Assembly (NCBI GenBank): GCA_944372665.1
Contig: CALVZV010000014.1
Location: forward strand, 1-32,501
DNA: 32,501 bases
Direction: 5' to 3'
From: an uncultured Clostridia bacterium
GTDB lineage: Bacteria; Bacillota; Clostridia; Christensenellales; DTU072
The notes under the pieces were generated by a model, which was not told where the DNA came from, did no database searches, and worked only from the letters and a program-made list of their open reading frames with translations. The position numbers were made by a program, and so were the translations under genes. This document shows, piece by piece, positions 15,901 to 23,722 of the stretch. Position 1 is the first letter of the stretch; each line of letters opens with the position of its first letter.

Positions 15901-18691
15901 TGACGGACAGCAGTCCGGCGCAGCGGGAGCGTACACGCTCGAGATCGGTCTGAAGAGCGCTTCCGCGCAGCTTTTTGGCGAATATTACGAGTTCTTCCTG
16001 AAAAGCAGCGTTCAGGCGCCGGAGGTCAAGCAGCTGACTTTCAATATCGAGCCGCTGGAGATCGCGCTTTCCGTAAGCGTGAAAACTTATGTTTACACCG
16101 GTCTACCCATAGCCGTGACATCCGCTTCGGCACTGGGTCTGGGAGCGGACGCCTTCGAGGAACTTAAAAATTACGTGCTTTTATTCGACGCTGAGGGTGA
16201 CCGCGTCGACAAGATCCTTAACGCGGGCGTCTACACCGCCGCGATAGACGCGGTAAACGCCGTAAACGAGTTTCCCGCGCTTGCCAATTATGTGACAAAA
16301 ACGGCGGCATTCGAGATACTTAAGGCGGATCAGCGCGTGTCCGTAATAGAAACCGCCGACAGGATCAGACCTTTCGGCCCCGACGAAAACGGTGGCGGCG
16401 CCGGATTTACGCTTGCCGAATACTTTAGCGCCGCAAGCACCGCGTCGGCTGATTACGTTTACGAATTGATTTACGAATGCGAGGGAGCCGAAATAACCGA
16501 CGGGATACTGTACGTATCCGGCGTGGGCAGCGTTACCGTGTACGCAACGGCGGCAGGAAACGTGAACTATAACCAATCCGAGCCCGTGAAATGCGATTTT
16601 ACCGTAAGACGCCGCAAAGTCGAGGTACGCCCCGACTATACGGAGGTAAGATACGGCGTTCCCGCAGAGGTGACTTATATCGTCAAAGACCTTGACGGCG
16701 AGCTGGATATACACTACGCTCAGCTGGGAATAACGCTTGATGTCAGTATAGGTTCGGGCGGCGACGACAAGCCCGGCGTCGGCGTTTACCGCCTTAACGT
16801 ACTCCAGGAAAGCGCTGTATCCGAATTTTATGCGGTAACCGTGTACGACTCGGAAGCGATGATAGAAATTGTAGAGCGCGCAGTCGAGATCGTTCCGGTG
16901 TCGCTTGGCGCGACCTACGGCGACGCGCTGACGGAGATTGCTTACGAAATATACGAGTATATCGGTGACGAGCGCGTTCAGATAACCGATATTTCGCTTT
17001 CGGGCTCCCTGGGCTTAGAAGCCGAACTCACGGAAGGGTACTATTCCGTAGGGAAATACGAAATAGATCTGGATTCTTTCGTCGCACAGAATCCTTATTA
17101 CGAAATGACTTTTGCGGGCGGCGCAGAAAGCTGTGAGTTTACGGTCGAAGCCAGAAAGCTGAGCGTCACGCTCAACAATTATACCAAGACGTTCGGCGAA
17201 CCCGATCCCGTGCCCGAATATTCGCTGTCGGGCTTTGCGGAGGGACACGACGCCGACACTCTCGGAATACGCGTTAGCATCGGCAGAGACCGGGGCGAGA
17301 ACGCGGTGGACGAATCCGGCAACGCCGTATATTACTATTATAATATCTCGGTGTCAGGACTCGGCGCGGATGACTGCGTGAACGATATCGCGTTGAACTA
17401 CGTCTACGTTTCGGATCCGACTCATTCGCCGTATCTGAAAATAGAAAAGGCTGTTCCCGTCATGCGTCAGACCGCAAGCGTATCCGTTAATGCAAAGAGC
17501 GCAACGGGAGCCGATTTGCCGGTGCCTGCCGAAGCCGTCGGCGTTTCGGGAGAGATACTCGAAGGCAGCGTCATGTGGGTATATCCCGATGCGGTGCTTG
17601 ACTTTACCGATAGTGCGGTCATAAAAGTCGGGGCAGTGTTCACTCCGTCGGATCTCAATTATTCCGTCACCGAATTCGAAGTTGACGTAGACGTTATCCC
17701 GAAGACGGTCACGGCGACTTTCACTGGCGCCGTCAAATACGTATACAGCGGCAAACAGACGGCGGAAATGACATATATGCTGTCGGGCGGCGACGAGGGC
17801 GACGATCTTATGGCGGAGCTTGTATACGACGGCGACAGAATCAACGCCGGCAGCTATTCCGTCACGGTTGTCGTCAACAATCACAACTACGCTTTGACCG
17901 GCAGCGGAAAGATCACCGTCGAAATAGAACCCGCCGTGATAACGGTCGCATTCGAACGGGAGAGCTACGCTGTCGACGAGGACGAGGACCTGGAAATGAA
18001 TCTGGTTTATACGGGATTCGTTCAGGGCGAAGGGAAAGAGGTGCTAAGACGCGAAGCCACGTTCGTGGCGATACAGGTGCCCGGCGACTATACCGTCACT
18101 CCCTCCGGCGCACGTGCCGACAATTATACGTTTGTTTATGTCCCGTCCGAACTGCACGTTTACCGTGTTCAGCTGGTCGATCCCGATTCCGATACTCTGT
18201 TCTCGGGCAGCTTCCCCGCCGGCGTCGGCGCGGCGCTGGTCGTCGAGGAGAGCTTTTCCGCAGGCAACGCCGATTCGCTTTATCAAAGCGTCAAGGGCGC
18301 TTATGCAGCGCTTTCGGACAAAGTATTGAAACAGGTTTACGGCATCGTTTACGACGGCGAGGAAAACTATTTTTATGGCGGTACTCTGGTTGTCACGATG
18401 AATCTGGCAGACAGCTATTCCGAGGGCAACGCCCAGTACCTGTACGTTACCGCCAACGGCGATATACTCCCCGTGGAGAATGCCAAGTTCAACGACGACG
18501 GCACGGTTACGTTCGAGGTGTCCAACGCCGCGTACATACTTTTGGCGGAGACCGACAAAAGCGGCTTCAACGTCATGTATATCTATATTGGCGCGGGCGC
18601 GGCGGCTGTCGTGCTGGTACTGCTAATAGTGATAATCACTTTCGTCAAGAGACGCCGCAAATCGCGCTATATCAGATACAATGACGAATAA
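12938..18691 (+). CDS. Giant cell-surface protein with GLUG and MBG/YDG-like domains
   Basis: 1917 residues, likely exported and anchored. The signal peptide (basic MAKGARR, hydrophobic core, cleavage probably after AFA near residue 38) is followed by two GLUG-type modules, about 38-330 and 375-590. Each opens with an SNPYLV/ANPYLI strand and a TPIGS turn and then has VGGIAG-type turns. A middle part from about 650 and a series of MBG/YDG-like beta domains follow: LTKTYDGQPATY near 758, and later units opening RKVEVRPDYTEVRYG (near 1228), RAVEIVPVSLGATYGD, RKLSVTLNNYTKTFGEPDP (near 1406), KTVTATFTGAVKYVYSG (near 1589) and AVITVAFERESYAV. The C-terminus is a membrane helix (about 1879-1903) with the basic tail KRRRKSRYIRYNDE, not an LPXTG sorting signal. 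AAGGA supports the start. It is monocistronic. An adhesin or surface-stalk role is inferred; no enzymatic motif is seen. Confidence 0.8.
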   Translation: MAKGARRILVVLIVVFGVALAAATAFSVRPAGTETAFAADWTPSGAGTPSNPYLVRSADDLNSLAAAVNSSVTYADYADKYYRIELSGGDKVITLSGAFTPIGSDMFPFNGNFDGNGVIIVGLQVDKEGDYAGLFGYVGQTGVITRTGVFEGSVTGVNSVGGIAGYSLGSVSECFFYGDVGGEQYVGGIAGKNAGTIENCFTKGTAEATATDLYLGGITGYNEGFVRYCYSQTDVEMRSTGGAASCIGGVTGATANPYSITNSYYNTVTEPVYKAVGNDGDGYDVDGTNFVKGLSGKEMESNNISAMFNTTVASLWTRPSAYVLNNDTGYAAPALKAFYQTENNVEIDVYGRDEYLVEAVTVRLFGIGSSANFRQWGTAANPYLIENELHANNLSAAVNSNGRSFEDKYFSVTDDIYFTESFTPIGSVQLSRAFMGNFDGGDHCLYNLEVNTVTGEPDNAGLFGYLNGAAVSDLAISGASVTGVNYVGVVAGRSINSTFKNIMVTASTVSATGYAGGLTGSQNGGSIENVFLDVEMTSAVPNDTIKAVIGITEGTAPSPRTNLWYFTPETIDGEKYLYTSSQFGSRLISETRSDATFSFASGEDYAFTFTAEQGTHGNMNLPEFRLADEKTISAGSYSPPTGVSAAETVYLRFTRKVEVLLSATDSTASQYVFAELNGESFYEGQEVTLTVSGLHSERANNNFYVESIKPSDVSGVEISETLGAAPYSYDEVNNLLKFVFTMRESVAQVRLNLNSLTKNGEDLTKTYDGQPATYTDAAYVCPSGFSVGFVYGTEGSPRSFKNEAPYTASSSYYAVTVEYYNTYGVRVGSVQSLFRIEALALKYNHSADSNVPVIKWGDDPNVNIPVRSDDIEGIISYDIEGSISYDDVSVSANVVFNDADPSVGDSWYVVYSFELKGADAGNYSAPSDYSAAVGVVEKRPIYIVPGKLSSVYNAKAPSSGDLGTINISNSVSSRQPSKSDFVYTFTPADGQQSGAAGAYTLEIGLKSASAQLFGEYYEFFLKSSVQAPEVKQLTFNIEPLEIALSVSVKTYVYTGLPIAVTSASALGLGADAFEELKNYVLLFDAEGDRVDKILNAGVYTAAIDAVNAVNEFPALANYVTKTAAFEILKADQRVSVIETADRIRPFGPDENGGGAGFTLAEYFSAASTASADYVYELIYECEGAEITDGILYVSGVGSVTVYATAAGNVNYNQSEPVKCDFTVRRRKVEVRPDYTEVRYGVPAEVTYIVKDLDGELDIHYAQLGITLDVSIGSGGDDKPGVGVYRLNVLQESAVSEFYAVTVYDSEAMIEIVERAVEIVPVSLGATYGDALTEIAYEIYEYIGDERVQITDISLSGSLGLEAELTEGYYSVGKYEIDLDSFVAQNPYYEMTFAGGAESCEFTVEARKLSVTLNNYTKTFGEPDPVPEYSLSGFAEGHDADTLGIRVSIGRDRGENAVDESGNAVYYYYNISVSGLGADDCVNDIALNYVYVSDPTHSPYLKIEKAVPVMRQTASVSVNAKSATGADLPVPAEAVGVSGEILEGSVMWVYPDAVLDFTDSAVIKVGAVFTPSDLNYSVTEFEVDVDVIPKTVTATFTGAVKYVYSGKQTAEMTYMLSGGDEGDDLMAELVYDGDRINAGSYSVTVVVNNHNYALTGSGKITVEIEPAVITVAFERESYAVDEDEDLEMNLVYTGFVQGEGKEVLRREATFVAIQVPGDYTVTPSGARADNYTFVYVPSELHVYRVQLVDPDSDTLFSGSFPAGVGAALVVEESFSAGNADSLYQSVKGAYAALSDKVLKQVYGIVYDGEENYFYGGTLVVTMNLADSYSEGNAQYLYVTANGDILPVENAKFNDDGTVTFEVSNAAYILLAETDKSGFNVMYIYIGAGAAAVVLVLLIVIITFVKRRRKSRYIRYNDE
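15545..15592 (+). repeat. Two tandem 24-base units inside the giant surface protein gene
   Basis: Units 15545-15568 and 15569-15592 encode DIEGIISY and DIEGSISY and differ at two bases (T/C and T/G). The duplication keeps frame and lies between two beta strands of an MBG-like region, consistent with recent slippage that lengthens a loop. Confidence 0.85.
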
Positions 18692-18701
18692 TCGGCAAAT
18701 T

Positions 18702-18719
18702 CGGTAGCTTCAACTACCG
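18702..18719 (+). other. Perfect hairpin just after the giant surface protein gene
   Basis: CGGTAG and CTACCG are separated by CTTCAA, forming a 6-bp stem 10 bases past the stop. No T-run follows, so it is probably an mRNA 3' structure upstream of the true terminator and not a terminator itself. Confidence 0.5.
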
Positions 18720-18753
18720 TAGGAGCATAGATCGAACACCCGAAAAGGAAATT

Positions 18754-18782
18754 CCCGCTTTTGTAAAGGCGGGGTTTTCTTT
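18754..18782 (+). terminator. Intrinsic terminator of the giant surface protein gene
   Basis: CCCGCTTT pairs with AAAGGCGGG (one G-U pair), followed by GTTTTCTTTT. It ends the transcript before the citrate synthase promoter. The stretch 18783-18842 shows nothing else. Confidence 0.8.
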
Positions 18783-18842
18783 TGATGAGACGGCGAACAA
18801 AAAATCGTTTGAGTGCGCATTGCCGGCATGCCCGGCGTATAT

Positions 18843-18871
18843 TTGACTTTTATTTATGATAGTAGTATAAT
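18843..18871 (+). promoter_or_regulatory. Sigma-A promoter of the citrate synthase-glycosidase operon
   Basis: TTGACT (18843-18848) and a perfect TATAAT (18866-18871) are 17 bases apart. Transcription should begin near 18878, inside the left arm of an inverted repeat. Confidence 0.88.
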
Positions 18872-18873
18872 AA

Positions 18874-18915
18874 TTTAAAATGCTTGCCGGGGCTTTCCCG
18901 GACCGGCATTTTAAA
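18874..18915 (+). promoter_or_regulatory. Inverted repeat covering the start of the citrate synthase mRNA
   Basis: TTTAAAATGC (18874-18883) is the exact reverse complement of GCATTTTAAA (18906-18915), and an inner CCGGG/CCCGG pair (18887-18901) extends the structure. The right arm abuts the AAAGGAGG ribosome binding site. It could be a 5' mRNA stem that controls translation or stability, or a repressor operator overlapping the transcription start. The sequence shows the symmetry; the role is inferred. Confidence 0.6.
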
Positions 18916-18926
18916 GGAGGCAGTTA

Positions 18927-20300
18927 ATGGCAAAAACCGAAAATCCGAAAAAGAACATTGTAAAGCGCGTCAAGGAAATGAGCGCGGTTGCCAAGAAATC
19001 CACCATCATCAAGGAAGAATATTACGAACAGCACGACTGCAAACGCGGCTTGAGAGACATAAACGGCAAAGGCGTTCTGGTCGGGCTGACCGAGATAAGC
19101 GAGATCGTCGCTTCCAAGACGGATGCCAACGGCGAACGCGTGCCATGTCACGGCGAGCTTTATTACAGAGGGATACTTCTGGACGATATCGTCCGCGGCT
19201 TCGTGAGGGAAAAGCGCTACGGTTTCGAGGAAGTAACTTACCTGTTGCTTTTCGGAAGACTGCCGAATGCGGCGGAGCTTGAGGAGTTCTCGTCGATGCT
19301 TGCGGGTCTAAGGATACTTCCTTCGGGTTTTCTTCGCGACGTTATAATGAAGCGTCCGTCGGTGGACATGATGAACGTGCTGCAACGGAGCGTGTTGACT
19401 TTGTACGCTTACGACGACAATCCCGATGACATCGGAGTGGACAACGTGCTGCTGCAGTGCCTTGACCTTATCGCCAAATTCCCGATGCTGGCTGTATACG
19501 GCTATCAGGTATTCAGGCATTATTACGAAGACGGCAGTCTGATCATACATAAACCCGATCCGAAGATGTCCACTGCGGAAAGCATACTGCACATGCTGCG
19601 CCCGGACGGCGGATATACGCAGCTTGAAGCCAAGCTGCTGGATCTGTGTCTTGTGCTGCACGCCGAACACGGCGGCGGCAACAACTCCACGTTCACCGAC
19701 CACGTCGTGACCAGCTCCGGCACCGATACGTATTCCGCAATAGCGGCTTCGCTGGGTTCGCTCAAAGGTCCCAGGCACGGCGGCGCCAATGTTAAGGTCA
19801 TACGCATGATGGAGAATATCCGCGCAAACGTCAATCCTGCCGACGACGACAGCATCCGCGAATATCTCAACGACATTCTCGACAAGAAAGCCTTTGACAA
19901 ATCGGGACTTATATACGGAATGGGGCACGCGGTATATTCCATTTCCGACCCGCGCGCCAAGATACTCAAATCCTTCATCAAGCCGCTGGCGATAGAAAAA
20001 GGGCTGGAGGAAGAATACCGTTTTTACAGCAAGATCGAAAAGATCGCGCCCGCCGTCATCTCGGAACGACGCAGAATTTACAAAGGCGTTTCGGCAAACA
20101 TCGACTTTTACTCAGGTCTTATTTACAGCATGCTGGGTATCCCGGTCGAACTATTTACGCCGATATTCGCCATAGCCAGAATGTCGGGCTGGAGCGCGCA
20201 CAGGATAGAAGAACTGTCCAACAACGGAAAGATCATCCGTCCCGCGTACGACGCCGTGGCGGAGCACCAGCCCTACACCAGGCTGTCTGACAGAAAATAA
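18927..20300 (+). CDS. Citrate (Si)-synthase-like enzyme
   Basis: 457 residues, cytoplasmic. It condenses oxaloacetate with acetyl-CoA to citrate, here probably feeding 2-oxoglutarate and glutamate synthesis. The three expected catalytic residues are visible: His248 in LHAEHGGGNNSTF, His334 in GMGHAVYSISDPRAK and Asp393 in ANIDFYSG. The GPRHGGAN motif near 279 and SGWSAHRIEE near 420 bind substrate and CoA regions. It has the long N-terminal extension (about 35 residues, Lys-rich) common in clostridial homologues. 2-Methylcitrate synthase cannot be excluded by eye. AAAGGAGG lies seven bases before the ATG. It is the first gene of an operon with glycosidases, only 36 bases before the GH20 gene and with no terminator between, which is an unusual partner set for this enzyme. 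Confidence 0.9.
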   Translation: MAKTENPKKNIVKRVKEMSAVAKKSTIIKEEYYEQHDCKRGLRDINGKGVLVGLTEISEIVASKTDANGERVPCHGELYYRGILLDDIVRGFVREKRYGFEEVTYLLLFGRLPNAAELEEFSSMLAGLRILPSGFLRDVIMKRPSVDMMNVLQRSVLTLYAYDDNPDDIGVDNVLLQCLDLIAKFPMLAVYGYQVFRHYYEDGSLIIHKPDPKMSTAESILHMLRPDGGYTQLEAKLLDLCLVLHAEHGGGNNSTFTDHVVTSSGTDTYSAIAASLGSLKGPRHGGANVKVIRMMENIRANVNPADDDSIREYLNDILDKKAFDKSGLIYGMGHAVYSISDPRAKILKSFIKPLAIEKGLEEEYRFYSKIEKIAPAVISERRRIYKGVSANIDFYSGLIYSMLGIPVELFTPIFAIARMSGWSAHRIEELSNNGKIIRPAYDAVAEHQPYTRLSDRK

Positions 20301-20336
20301 TTACGCCGCACCATAATATCCGGGAGAGGGATTGAT

Positions 20337-21962
20337 ATGATAAACTTGATACCGAAGCCCGCCTATGTCGAGGAGCGTCTGGGTGAATTCACAGTCACGC
20401 GCGATACCACCGTTTTCGCCGATTCCAGACTTACCTACGCCAGAGACAGACTGATAGAAGCCGTCGAAAAAGCCTGCGGCTTCCGTCTGCAGGTCGTCGT
20501 TACCAAACAGGCGTCGATACGCTTTTTGGTCGATAAGCACATTGCCCGTGAAGGGTACGTCCTGGAAGCAGGTACGGAGCAGCTGACAATCACCGCTTCG
20601 ACCATAGCCGGGGCGTTTTACGCCGTGCAGAGTTTCAGACAGCTGACGCTGACCGAGCTTCTGGATAAGCCCGAAATGCTCTCCATGCACGCCGTGCTGA
20701 TAAAGGACGAACCCTTATACGCATACCGCGGTCTGCTTTTCGACGACGCCAGGTATTTCCACGGCCCCGAGACCGTGAAAGCGCTGCTTGACATGATGGC
20801 GTTCAACAAGCTAAACGTCCTGCACTGGCATCTGACGGACAACGAGGGCTGGCGAATAGAGATCAAAAAGTATCCCAAATTGACCGAAATAGGCTCCAGA
20901 AGACGCGGTTCTCAGCACATGGCATGGGGCAATAAATCTATCGACTGGACCGTGCACGAGGGCTTTTACACGCAAAAGGAAATCAGCGAGATAGTTTCAT
21001 ACGCCACGCGCCGCAACATAATGATCGTGCCGGAAATCGATATGCCGGCGCATCTGGGCGCGGCTATTGCTGCGTATCCGGAGCTCAGCTGCGCCGACGT
21101 CAGGATGGAAGTGCCCATCATTCACGGCGCTACTCCGGAAACCAACGGCATAGGCGACGTCATAGCGTGTGCGGGGAAGGATTTTACATACCGCTTAATC
21201 TACGACGTCATCGACGAACTGAGCGTGCTTTTCCCGGCGCCGTATTTCCATATCGGCGGCGACGAGGCCCCCAAAAAAGAGTGGAAAAAATGTCCGCACT
21301 GCCAGGCTCTGATGAAAGAAAAGGGCTTGAAGGACGAAGAGGAGCTTCAGGGCTATTTCAACAACAAAGTGGCGGTTTATCTGCAGCGCAAGGGCAAGCG
21401 CATGATAGGCTGGAACGAGATCCTTAAGGCGCGCACGCTGGAAAACAGCGTCATCGCCGAATATTGGACGCCGCAGCGCGATCCTAACGTCGAAAACTAC
21501 CTTATGTACGGCAGGAACGTGATAGTAGCCAAACATCAGGCGTTCTATTTCGACATGCCTTACGCGATGAATCCGTTAAAGCGCACTTACGAATTCACTC
21601 CCGAAAAATACGGGCTGCATTCCGAAAACGAGGGTATCATGGGAGTAGAAGGCACTTTGTGGTCGGAGTGGATATCCACGGACGAACGCATACAGTACCA
21701 GCTCTATCCGCGTATGCAGGCGCTCAGCGAGGTCGCCTGGACGAAACCGGAACTCAGAAACTATAAGGATTTCCGCATGCGTTTAAAGCGGTATCTGCCG
21801 ATTTTGGACAAAATGAACGTCGGATACTGTCCGCCGTCCATGTTTAACATCGCAAACCCCCTAAAACGCGCCAAGATCTGCCGCGTATTCGTAAAGAGGA
21901 ACGCGCATATAGAATACAACCGCGCTTTGATAGTGCAAAAGAGAAGAAGATACAGACTGTGA
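20337..21962 (+). CDS. Beta-N-acetylhexosaminidase, glycoside hydrolase family 20
   Basis: 541 residues without a signal peptide, so predicted cytoplasmic. It would release terminal beta-linked GlcNAc or GalNAc by substrate-assisted catalysis. Residues 1-125 form the GH20b alpha/beta domain (MINLIPKPAYVEERLGEFTV, ending IAGAFYAVQSFRQL). The barrel starts YAYRGLLFDDARYF near 129 and shows LHWHLTDNEGWRIEIKKYP near 161, IVPEIDMPAHLGAA, and the catalytic pair Asp309-Glu310 in HIGGDEAPK. GVEGTLWSEWI and ALSEVAW near 465 close the active site. CPHCQ at 320-324 is a small CxxC insertion. The C-terminal tail is short and basic, ending KRRRYRL. The ribosome binding site is a GA-rich GGGAGAGGG. The next ATG follows one base after the stop, so translation is likely coupled. 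Confidence 0.93.
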   Translation: MINLIPKPAYVEERLGEFTVTRDTTVFADSRLTYARDRLIEAVEKACGFRLQVVVTKQASIRFLVDKHIAREGYVLEAGTEQLTITASTIAGAFYAVQSFRQLTLTELLDKPEMLSMHAVLIKDEPLYAYRGLLFDDARYFHGPETVKALLDMMAFNKLNVLHWHLTDNEGWRIEIKKYPKLTEIGSRRRGSQHMAWGNKSIDWTVHEGFYTQKEISEIVSYATRRNIMIVPEIDMPAHLGAAIAAYPELSCADVRMEVPIIHGATPETNGIGDVIACAGKDFTYRLIYDVIDELSVLFPAPYFHIGGDEAPKKEWKKCPHCQALMKEKGLKDEEELQGYFNNKVAVYLQRKGKRMIGWNEILKARTLENSVIAEYWTPQRDPNVENYLMYGRNVIVAKHQAFYFDMPYAMNPLKRTYEFTPEKYGLHSENEGIMGVEGTLWSEWISTDERIQYQLYPRMQALSEVAWTKPELRNYKDFRMRLKRYLPILDKMNVGYCPPSMFNIANPLKRAKICRVFVKRNAHIEYNRALIVQKRRRYRL

Positions 21963-21963
21963 T

Positions 21964-22413
21964 ATGGCATCGGTGTATTATCTTGAGACCGTAATACCGA
22001 AATCGGCGCTGCACACTCATCTGCGCTTCGGTTTCGAGATCGGACGGGCGGCGGACAAACTCGTCGTTAAATATTCGTATGCGCCCAAGCGCTATGAAGG
22101 CGCCGACGCCGAAAAGCTGGCTTACGCCGCTTTCGAGCGCGCTTATCCGTCTGACGAAATAATAGAAAAGGCAGCTGTCCTCGGGGCGCTGCCTTTAAAC
22201 AATCATATAACCCTTTCGCTGGAAAAGGAGGACGCGCTGATAGGCACAGCCCACCGGCATTCTCCCGACAACGTGTTCGAAATCGGCGCCGACGGCGCTT
22301 CGCCGGGTTTTTTCCCAGTGCCGATAACGCCCGGGAGATACGCTTTGGTTCTGTCCGTGCACGCCATTCTGGACGACGAAGTGCAAGTCAGACTGGAGGC
22401 GGACGCGATATGA
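21964..22413 (+). CDS. Small beta-type domain resembling the N-terminal domain of CehA/McbA-like PHP hydrolases
   Basis: 149 residues, no signal peptide or membrane segment. The strand pattern (ETVIPKSALHTHLRFGFEI, LVVKYSYAPKRY, LNNHITLSLEKED, GTAHRHSPDNVFEIG, SPGFFPVPITPGRYALVLSVHA) recalls the beta-sandwich that precedes the PHP domain in some single-chain CehA/McbA-type metallohydrolases. Here it is a separate protein whose stop overlaps the ATG of the PHP gene (ATGA), so the two are probably made together and may form a complex. The family link is from memory and moderate in strength. It has no ribosome binding site of its own that stands out, consistent with coupling from the GH20 gene ending two bases earlier. 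It may bind carbohydrate or position the substrate. Confidence 0.6.
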   Translation: MASVYYLETVIPKSALHTHLRFGFEIGRAADKLVVKYSYAPKRYEGADAEKLAYAAFERAYPSDEIIEKAAVLGALPLNNHITLSLEKEDALIGTAHRHSPDNVFEIGADGASPGFFPVPITPGRYALVLSVHAILDDEVQVRLEADAI

Positions 22414-23090
22414 AATACTACCGCTTCGAACTGCATTGTCATACCTTCCATTCCGACGGCAGTTTCTCGCCGGAGGAGCTGGTCGAGGCGGCATTGAAAG
22501 CCGGTCTCGACGGTATCGCGCTGACCGACCACAATACAACTTCGGGCGTTGCGGAAACCGTAAGATACGGCGAAAAATACGGTCTGGCGGTGATACCCGG
22601 CATAGAGTGGACGACATTTTACGGACACGTCACGGTGCTGGGAGGGCACAGCCGCGTCGACTGGCTCAGTGTCACCCCCGATAACGTCACGGAAAAGATT
22701 GAGCAAGCGCGCTCTGTGGGAGACGTCTGTATCCTGGCTCATCCTTACCGCGTGGGATATCCTGTCTGTACGGGGGGAATGAACGAATTTCCCGAAAGTA
22801 TTTTTTCGGTGCTGGACGGCTACGAAGCCGTGTCAGAGGACGTTTTCAAGCCTACCAACAGAAGACAGACCGAAGAATATTTTAGACTTATAAACGAAGG
22901 TCACCGCATCGCCGCAGTTTACGGCAGAGACTGGCACAGACCGTCTGATATCAGACATGCGGTTACCGAACTCGGCATTGAGGGCGCCCTTAATGCGGAA
23001 AATGCGTTGGAAGCCATACGCCGCGGGCGTACTAGGATAACACTAAACGGAAGGGAGATCGTCGCTACTCCCGAATGGAGGTTGAAATGA
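22410..23090 (+). CDS. PHP-domain metal-dependent phosphoesterase
   Basis: 226 residues, cytoplasmic, essentially one PHP domain. All metal-binding motifs are present: HCH at 9-11, HSDG at 14-17, TDHN at 39-42, Glu66 in GIEWT, His111 in AHPYR and DWH at 174-176. PHP enzymes of this size hydrolyse phosphomonoesters or cyclic and nucleotide phosphodiesters using two or three metal ions. It starts on the stop of the small beta-domain gene and its own stop overlaps the compact GDPD gene, both by ATGA. Residues 77-100 and 115-150 replace the longer helical insert of trypsin-like RNase PHP proteins. The position between a hexosaminidase and a GDPD suggests removal of phosphate groups from a sugar or glycerol moiety. 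That substrate is inferred. Confidence 0.88.
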   Translation: MKYYRFELHCHTFHSDGSFSPEELVEAALKAGLDGIALTDHNTTSGVAETVRYGEKYGLAVIPGIEWTTFYGHVTVLGGHSRVDWLSVTPDNVTEKIEQARSVGDVCILAHPYRVGYPVCTGGMNEFPESIFSVLDGYEAVSEDVFKPTNRRQTEEYFRLINEGHRIAAVYGRDWHRPSDIRHAVTELGIEGALNAENALEAIRRGRTRITLNGREIVATPEWRLK

Positions 23091-23722
23091 TTACGGCACA
23101 CGGCGGTGCTCTGGGCACCGGCAGAAATTCGTTGAGGTATTTCGAGGAGATGGCGCGCCATCCGGAAATCGAAGCCGTTGAGGTGGACATACGCAGGCTC
23201 GGCGGCAGACTTTGGCTGGGACACGTGATCGTGCCGGTTTTCGGGTCGAAGCGTATTCCGTTCGAATACGTACTGGAGTTTTGCAAGACCTACTCCAAGC
23301 GCGTGAACTGCGACGTTAAGGCGCGCGGAATGGTGCGCGACGTCGTGGCGGCGGCAAAAAAAGCCGACGCCGTGAAAAACATATATTTTACGGGCTCCGT
23401 TTCGCCGGAGGAGGTAAAGTATCTGGACGGTGCGGACGCGTATCTGAACAATTCCTTTTATCCGTTTTCGCTTAACGCCGAGAACGCCGCAAGGATAGCG
23501 GAATACGTGGCTTCTTTCAAGGCGGAGGAGCTTAAAGGACTGAACGTCAACTATAAGTTTGCGGACGCCGGTGTCAGAAAGGCGGTCAGGGAAGCCGGTC
23601 TGGGACTGTCCGTTTATACCGTGGACGACGAGGCGGCTTTAAAAGAAATCGTGGCGGAGCGTAACGACAACGTCACCACCAACAAACCCGACATGGCGTA
23701 CAAATTCTTATCCGGACTATGA
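23087..23722 (+). CDS. Compact glycerophosphodiesterase-like (GDPD) protein
   Basis: 211 residues, shorter than the usual 240-300, cytoplasmic. I chose ATG 23087 because GGAGG at 23077-23081 sits five bases before it and it overlaps the PHP stop as ATGA. Landmarks: His5 in TAHGG, the metal pair Glu32/Asp34 in VEVDIR, and His46 in LGHV. CDVK near 70 and NVTTNKP near 199 fit the late barrel strands. The Arg of the usual HRG is Gly here, and ENT is replaced by RNS (13-15). The family splits glycerophosphodiesters; a different phosphodiester is possible given the altered first motif. It is the second GDPD-like protein in the window and clearly differs from the one at 216-1085. It lies within a tightly overlapping operon next to a PHP phosphoesterase. 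Confidence 0.75.
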   Translation: MITAHGGALGTGRNSLRYFEEMARHPEIEAVEVDIRRLGGRLWLGHVIVPVFGSKRIPFEYVLEFCKTYSKRVNCDVKARGMVRDVVAAAKKADAVKNIYFTGSVSPEEVKYLDGADAYLNNSFYPFSLNAENAARIAEYVASFKAEELKGLNVNYKFADAGVRKAVREAGLGLSVYTVDDEAALKEIVAERNDNVTTNKPDMAYKFLSGL

